A DNA stretch of 64,000 nt from Amycolatopsis acididurans (GTDB lineage: Bacteria > Actinomycetota > Actinomycetes > Mycobacteriales > Pseudonocardiaceae), in NCBI RefSeq assembly GCF_012328925.1, contig NZ_JAAXLS010000036.1, positions 1 to 64,000 on the forward strand. Direction: 5' to 3'. The notes under the pieces are model-generated. The model saw only the letters and a list, made by a program, of their open reading frames with translations. It searched no databases and was not told where the DNA came from. Positions within the stretch are counted from its first letter, which is position 1. Each line of letters starts with the position of its first letter. This document shows, piece after piece, positions 60,219-64,000 of this stretch. Position numbers and translations under genes: made by a program.

Positions 60219-61064
60219 ATGGACACCCCGCTCGGCCTGTTCGGCACCGAGGAACTCATCGCTGGAGGGGTACGGCTGCGCCGGCACGAGTGCGACGGCG
60301 TACGGTCTGGCCTGCCTGGAACTCGAGGCGGCCGATTCCGGGCTGCGCAGTCTCGTGTCCGTACAGGGCTCGCTGGCGATGTTCGCGATCTGGCAGTGGG
60401 GTTCGGAGGAACAGAAGCAGGAATGGCTGCCGCGCATGGCCGCGGGCGAGGCGATCGGCTGCTTCGGCTTGACCGAACCGGATTTCGGTTCCAACCCTTC
60501 CGGCATGCGCACCCACGCCCGCCGCGACGGCGAGGACTGGGTGCTCAACGGCACGAAAATGTGGATCACCAACGGTTCTGTCGCCGACGTGGCCGTGGTG
60601 TGGGCGCAGACCGAGGACAAGATCCGCGGTTTCGTCGTACCGGCCGCCACGCCGGGCTTCTCGGCGCCGCACGCGACTGCCTGGAGACGACGATCGGGTA
60701 CGCGCGTGAGCGGGACATCTTCGGTAAACCGCTGGCCTGCTACCAGGCGACCCAGCTGAAACTCGCGGACATGTCGCTCGAACTCGGCAAGGGCATGCTG
60801 CTGGCCCTGCACCTGGGACGGCTCAAGGACGAGCAGCGCCTGCGCCCGGAGCAGGTCAGCCTGGGCAAGCTGAACAACGCGCGAGAGGCACTGTCCATCG
60901 CCCGCGAATGCCGGACGTTGCTGGGCGCCAACGGAATCAGCCTCGAGTACCCGGTGCTGCGGCACGCCAACAACCTGGAGTCGGTGCTCACCTACGAAGG
61001 CACGTCGGAGGTGCACCAGCTGGTCATCGGCCAGGCACTGACCGGGCACCCGGCGTTTCGCTGA
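60219..61064 (+). pseudogene. acyl-CoA dehydrogenase (glutaryl-CoA dehydrogenase-like), two internal deletions
   Basis: The ATG at 60219 has AAAGGA upstream. After about 16 codons the sequence jumps from the N-terminus (GTEELIAG) to a mid-domain part (YGLACLELEAADSG, with CFGLTEPDFGSNPSG) in another frame. It then jumps at about 60665 from GFSAP back to the first frame in the C-terminal domain (CLETTIGYARERDIFG to YEGTSEVHQLVIGQ). About 50-60 codons are missing at each junction relative to a normal enzyme of roughly 390 residues. The protein parts are of the glutaryl-CoA dehydrogenase type. Confidence 0.85.
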
Positions 61065-61086
61065 GTCTGTCCGCGACGGAGCCGCG

Positions 61087-61938
61087 TCACGTCACCGGCG
61101 GATTCGCCACCCCGCGGTGAACCGGAAAGGCTTCGGACTCGAAGGCACCGGCGAACGCCGCCGCGATCTCGTCGACCTCCCACGCTTCCCGCAGCAGTAC
61201 CGGATCCTTCGCGGCGAACTGCCCGACGAGGTACAGCTTGCCGCGCACGTAGCGGACGACCTGGCCGGTGACCCCGGCCGCGCGGTCGCTGAGCAGGTAG
61301 GTCACCAGCGGCGCGACACGTTCCGGGGAATCCCCGGGGTCGCTCGGTGCCTTGGGGTCCGCGGCCGCCATCCGCGTCCACGCGACGGGGGCGACCGCGT
61401 TGACCCGGATCCCCGCCTCGGCGAGTTCCACCGCCCACGCCACGGTCATCGTCACGACCGCACCCTTGGACGCGGAATAGGCCGAGGCGTTGGGCTGTCC
61501 GACAGCGGAGATCGAGGCCGTGTTGACGATGGCCCCGCCGCCCCGCGCCCGCATGATCCGGGCCGCCGCGCCGCCGCAGTACATCGAGCCCAGCACGTTG
61601 GTCTCGATCAGCTCCCGCATCCGGCCGGGCTCGTCCTCCCACACCGGCGCCTGATACCGCACCCCGGCGTTGTTGACCAGCCCGTCGAGCGCCCCGAACT
61701 CCGTCACGCAGCGATCCATCAGTCCGTTGGCCACCAACGGATCCGCGACCGAGCCGGCACACGCGACCGTGTGTCCGCCCTCGTCGCGGATGATTCCCGC
61801 GACGTCCTCGGCGACGTCTTCGTCCACGTCGTTGACGACCACCGCGGCGCCCGCGCGGGCCGCGTGCAGCGCGTAGGCCCGGCCCAGCCCGCGCCCGGCG
61901 CCGGTAACGACGATCGCCTTACCCCGCAGTGCGTGCAC
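61087..61938 (-). CDS. short-chain dehydrogenase/reductase
   Basis: This 283-residue SDR has TGAGRGLGRAYA, NNAG, the catalytic Ser in TASIS and YSASK. It is paralogous to 6081-6998, sharing the C-terminal extension after VTGQVVR. The GTG at 61938 lies nine bases after the IclR stop. It may use an alicyclic hydroxyacyl-CoA; that is inferred from the neighbouring cluster. Confidence 0.8.
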   Translation of the reverse strand: MHALRGKAIVVTGAGRGLGRAYALHAARAGAAVVVNDVDEDVAEDVAGIIRDEGGHTVACAGSVADPLVANGLMDRCVTEFGALDGLVNNAGVRYQAPVWEDEPGRMRELIETNVLGSMYCGGAAARIMRARGGGAIVNTASISAVGQPNASAYSASKGAVVTMTVAWAVELAEAGIRVNAVAPVAWTRMAAADPKAPSDPGDSPERVAPLVTYLLSDRAAGVTGQVVRYVRGKLYLVGQFAAKDPVLLREAWEVDEIAAAFAGAFESEAFPVHRGVANPPVT

Positions 61939-61946
61939 GATGCCGG

Positions 61947-62753
61947 TCAGCCGGCCTCGCCGAGATCGGCGGACTGGCCCAACCGCGAGGACAGCGTTGC
62001 CGCGGCCTCGCGGACGCCGCTGATGATGCCGAGCAGGCGGCTGCCGCGGAAGTTCACCGCGGGCCCGCCAAGACTGATCGTCGCCTGCAGCTTGCCGCTC
62101 TGGCCGAACACCGGCGCCGCGACCGCGCCGACGCCGGCGAGGTAGTCCTCGTCGCTGATCGTGTAGCCCTCGGCGCGGATCTTGTCCAACTGCGCCGTCA
62201 GCGCCTCGGCCGTGGTGACCGTGTGGTCGGTGAACCGTTCGAGCGGCTCGGCCAGCCAGCGCTCCCGCACCTCGGGCAGGTAGGCCAGGATCGTCATCGG
62301 ACCCGCCGCCGCGTGGTAGGGCAGGACCGTTCCGACGCTGATGTGCTTCACGGTCAGCGGACCCGCGCCCTCGAGCAGGTCGATCACCACCGCGCCGCTG
62401 TCGCCCGGGATCATCAGGTACGCGGTGTCGCCGAACCGCTCGGCCAGCTCCAGCAGCAGCGGGCGAGCCTCGTCGCGGAGGCTGAACCCGGCGAGTGCGA
62501 TCGAGCCGAGGCTGAACAGCTTCATCCCGATCTTGTACTCGCCCTCGACGGTTTTGGTCAGCCAGCCCATCCGCACGAGCGTGGCGAGCAGCCGGTGCGT
62601 CGTGGTCTTGTTGAGGCCGGTCGCCTCGGCGAGCTCGGTGAGGCCCAGCGACGGGTGCTCCTGGTCGAACGCCTCGAGCAACTGACCCGCCCGCCGGACG
62701 GAGTTCACCATGTTCTTCGCGTCGTCTCCGCCCGCGACCGCGCTCGACGCCAT
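61947..62753 (-). CDS. IclR-family transcriptional regulator
   Basis: This 268-residue protein has an N-terminal winged helix (LGLTELAEATGLNKTTTHRLL, abbreviated) and a C-terminal ligand-binding IclR domain (DTAYLMIPGD to GAVAAPVFG). The ATG at 62753 has AGAGGGGG upstream; the frame runs further without a better site. It is divergent from the MHS transporter and probably controls the transporter, the SDR and perhaps the alicyclic-acid operon. Confidence 0.85.
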   Translation of the reverse strand: MASSAVAGGDDAKNMVNSVRRAGQLLEAFDQEHPSLGLTELAEATGLNKTTTHRLLATLVRMGWLTKTVEGEYKIGMKLFSLGSIALAGFSLRDEARPLLLELAERFGDTAYLMIPGDSGAVVIDLLEGAGPLTVKHISVGTVLPYHAAAGPMTILAYLPEVRERWLAEPLERFTDHTVTTAEALTAQLDKIRAEGYTISDEDYLAGVGAVAAPVFGQSGKLQATISLGGPAVNFRGSRLLGIISGVREAAATLSSRLGQSADLGEAG

Positions 62754-62814
62754 GGGCCCCCTCTTTCCGTGGTCTTTCACCATACGGTACACGCTCCATT
62801 TCCTGATCCCACTG

Positions 62815-62861
62815 TTGACCAGGAACAAGCCAGCTCTTACTGTATTTCGGAACAGGGTCCG
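62815..62861 (+). promoter_or_regulatory. sigma-70-type promoter and dyad before the MHS transporter
   Basis: TTGACC (62815-62820) and TACTGT (62838-62843) are separated by exactly 17 bases. Just downstream, CGGA-ACAGGG-TCCG (62848-62861) is an inverted repeat placed at or after the start site, where a repressor such as the neighbouring IclR protein could block transcription. Confidence 0.6.
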
Positions 62862-62880
62862 TAATCCGGAAAGGTGCTCA

Positions 62881-64000
62881 ATGGAGACCACCAGGCTGTC
62901 CGCAGGCGCCGCCGCGCCCGCCTTCTCCCCGAGGCTCACTCGCAGGGCCGCGCTCGCCGGTGGCGTGGGCACCCTCATCGAGTACTACGACTTCAGTGTG
63001 TACGGCTTCCTCACCGTCACGATCGCGCCGCTGTTCTTCCCGAACTCCAACAGCACGGCCTCGATGCTCTCCGCGCTCGCGGTGTTCGCGTCGGGTTATC
63101 TCGTGCGTCCGCTGGGCGGCGTCTTCTTCGGCTGGCTCGGCGACCGCTACGGCAGGCGCGTGCCGCTCGTGGCCACCGTGCTGGGCATGGGCGTGTGCTC
63201 GGGGTTGCTCGGCGTGCTGCCGACATTCGCCACCGCCGGCGTGTTCGCGCCGATGCTGCTGGTCGTGCTGCGGCTCGCCGGCGGGTTCTGCGCCGGCGGC
63301 GAGATCGGCGGTGCGGCGACCTACATCGCCGAGTCGACCCCGCCCGAGCGGCGCGGGTTCTTCGGCTCGTTCACCCCCTTCGGCTCGACGTTCGGTTTCG
63401 CGGTGGCGGCGATGGTCGTCGGCATCGTGTCGAGCGCAGCATCGTCGTCGGCGATGAGCTCGTGGGGCTGGCGCATGCCGTTCCTGCTGTGCCTGCCGCT
63501 GGCCGTGCTGTGCCTGTGGGCGCGCGCCCGGCTCGAGGACACGCCGGAGTTCACGCAGAAGATCGCCGACACCGGGCAGGCCAAGCGCTGGCCGCTGATC
63601 GAGGTGCTGCGCACGCACCCGCTGTCCGTGCTCCGGGTGATCGGCCTTGCCGTGGCGACGAACGGCACCGGCTACATCGGACTGACCTACGTCAGCGTCT
63701 ACTTGATCAAGACGCTGCACTTCCCGTCGGGCCAGGTGTACTGGCTGTCCGCGGCGGTGATCGCGCTCGCGTGTGTGACGATGCCGCTGACCGGGTTGCT
63801 GTCGGACCGGTTGGGACGCCGGAAAGTGCTGCTGACCGGCCTCATCGCCTACGTCATCGTCGCGTATCCGGTGCTCGCGGTCATGGGCGCCGCGGGGAAC
63901 CTGTTCGTCATCGGGATCGTCTACGTGGTCTACATGATCCTCAACGGATTCCTGCAGGTGCCCGCGTTCCCGTTGTTCACCGAGCTGTTCCCGGGCAAGA
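62881..64000 (+). CDS. MHS-family metabolite:proton symporter, 3' end outside window
   Basis: The visible 373 residues form an MFS protein of the metabolite:H+ symporter group, with GTLIEYYDFSVYGFLTV in the first segment, GWLGDRYGRR in the loop 2-3 motif and EIGGAATYIAE. Relatives import organic acids such as shikimate, ketoglutarate or aromatic acids. The position next to the IclR gene and the catabolic cluster suggests uptake of the alicyclic or aromatic acid. The gene runs off the right edge. Confidence 0.85.
   Translation, partial: METTRLSAGAAAPAFSPRLTRRAALAGGVGTLIEYYDFSVYGFLTVTIAPLFFPNSNSTASMLSALAVFASGYLVRPLGGVFFGWLGDRYGRRVPLVATVLGMGVCSGLLGVLPTFATAGVFAPMLLVVLRLAGGFCAGGEIGGAATYIAESTPPERRGFFGSFTPFGSTFGFAVAAMVVGIVSSAASSSAMSSWGWRMPFLLCLPLAVLCLWARARLEDTPEFTQKIADTGQAKRWPLIEVLRTHPLSVLRVIGLAVATNGTGYIGLTYVSVYLIKTLHFPSGQVYWLSAAVIALACVTMPLTGLLSDRLGRRKVLLTGLIAYVIVAYPVLAVMGAAGNLFVIGIVYVVYMILNGFLQVPAFPLFTELFPGK

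Overview
The window is high-GC DNA with dense, often overlapping genes, GTG/TTG starts, a WhiB regulator, an Lsr2-like protein, an F420 biosynthesis gene (fbiC), an ANTAR regulator and tandem STAS proteins. This combination points to a filamentous actinomycete, most likely Pseudonocardiaceae (Amycolatopsis or a close relative). No rRNA, tRNA or CRISPR array is recognisable.

Layout. 0.3-4 kb: a phospholipase A2-like membrane protein and a membrane diguanylate cyclase. 4.0-4.5 kb: an intergenic stretch holding four tandem, SD-preceded micro-ORFs that all encode MRDREA, with only synonymous differences between copies. 4.5-13.2 kb: an MFS permease, an SDR, a FadD-type acyl-CoA ligase, an inositol-phosphatase-like protein and FO synthase. 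13.3-15.0 kb: an IS1634-like transposase. 15.0-18.6 kb: a translationally coupled operon (hypothetical, GH13 glucosidase, RecQ). 18.7-21.1 kb: an erythromycin-esterase-like protein, a PfkB sugar kinase and a small charged protein. 21.2-26.4 kb: a glycan cluster with two other glycosyltransferases, a BON-methyltransferase fusion, bifunctional HldE and a GT9 heptosyltransferase-like protein. 26.4-30.2 kb: DUF2795, FUSC, GAF-ANTAR, cupin and an AraC regulator. 30.3-34.1 kb: a likely operon of Baeyer-Villiger-type monooxygenase, cholesterol-oxidase-like GMC oxidoreductase and acetoacetate-decarboxylase-like protein, divergent from the AraC gene. 34.1-40.3 kb: HxlR regulator and Fe-S reductase, WhiB, two STAS proteins, a PNPOx-like protein, an XRE regulator, a GNAT protein, a cation exchanger and a 55-residue Lsr2-N-terminus-only protein.

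40.4-53.6 kb is an envelope/copper region built from duplicated modules. Module 1 is ycnI, copC-copD and an IS630-derived HTH protein. Module 2 is a ycnI-like gene, a copC/D-like gene, a PepSY membrane protein and a second IS630-derived HTH protein. Module 2 has lost the expected copper-binding histidines. The transposase-derived genes lack a recognisable DDE triad yet sit as the last gene of both modules. Two paralogous secreted, membrane-anchored proteins and a large cupredoxin/beta-propeller protein lie beside and between the modules.

53.8-64 kb carries a phthalate-dioxygenase-reductase-type protein and then an alicyclic-acid (cyclohexanecarboxylate-like) catabolic cluster: BadI-like hydrolase, acyl-CoA dehydrogenase, BadH-like dehydrogenase, AliA-like ligase, two clearly broken acyl-CoA dehydrogenases, an SDR, an IclR regulator and a divergent MHS-type transporter that runs off the right edge. 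The expected scheme is uptake, CoA activation, dehydrogenation, hydration (no hydratase gene is seen here), oxidation to the 2-keto thioester and ring opening to pimeloyl-CoA.
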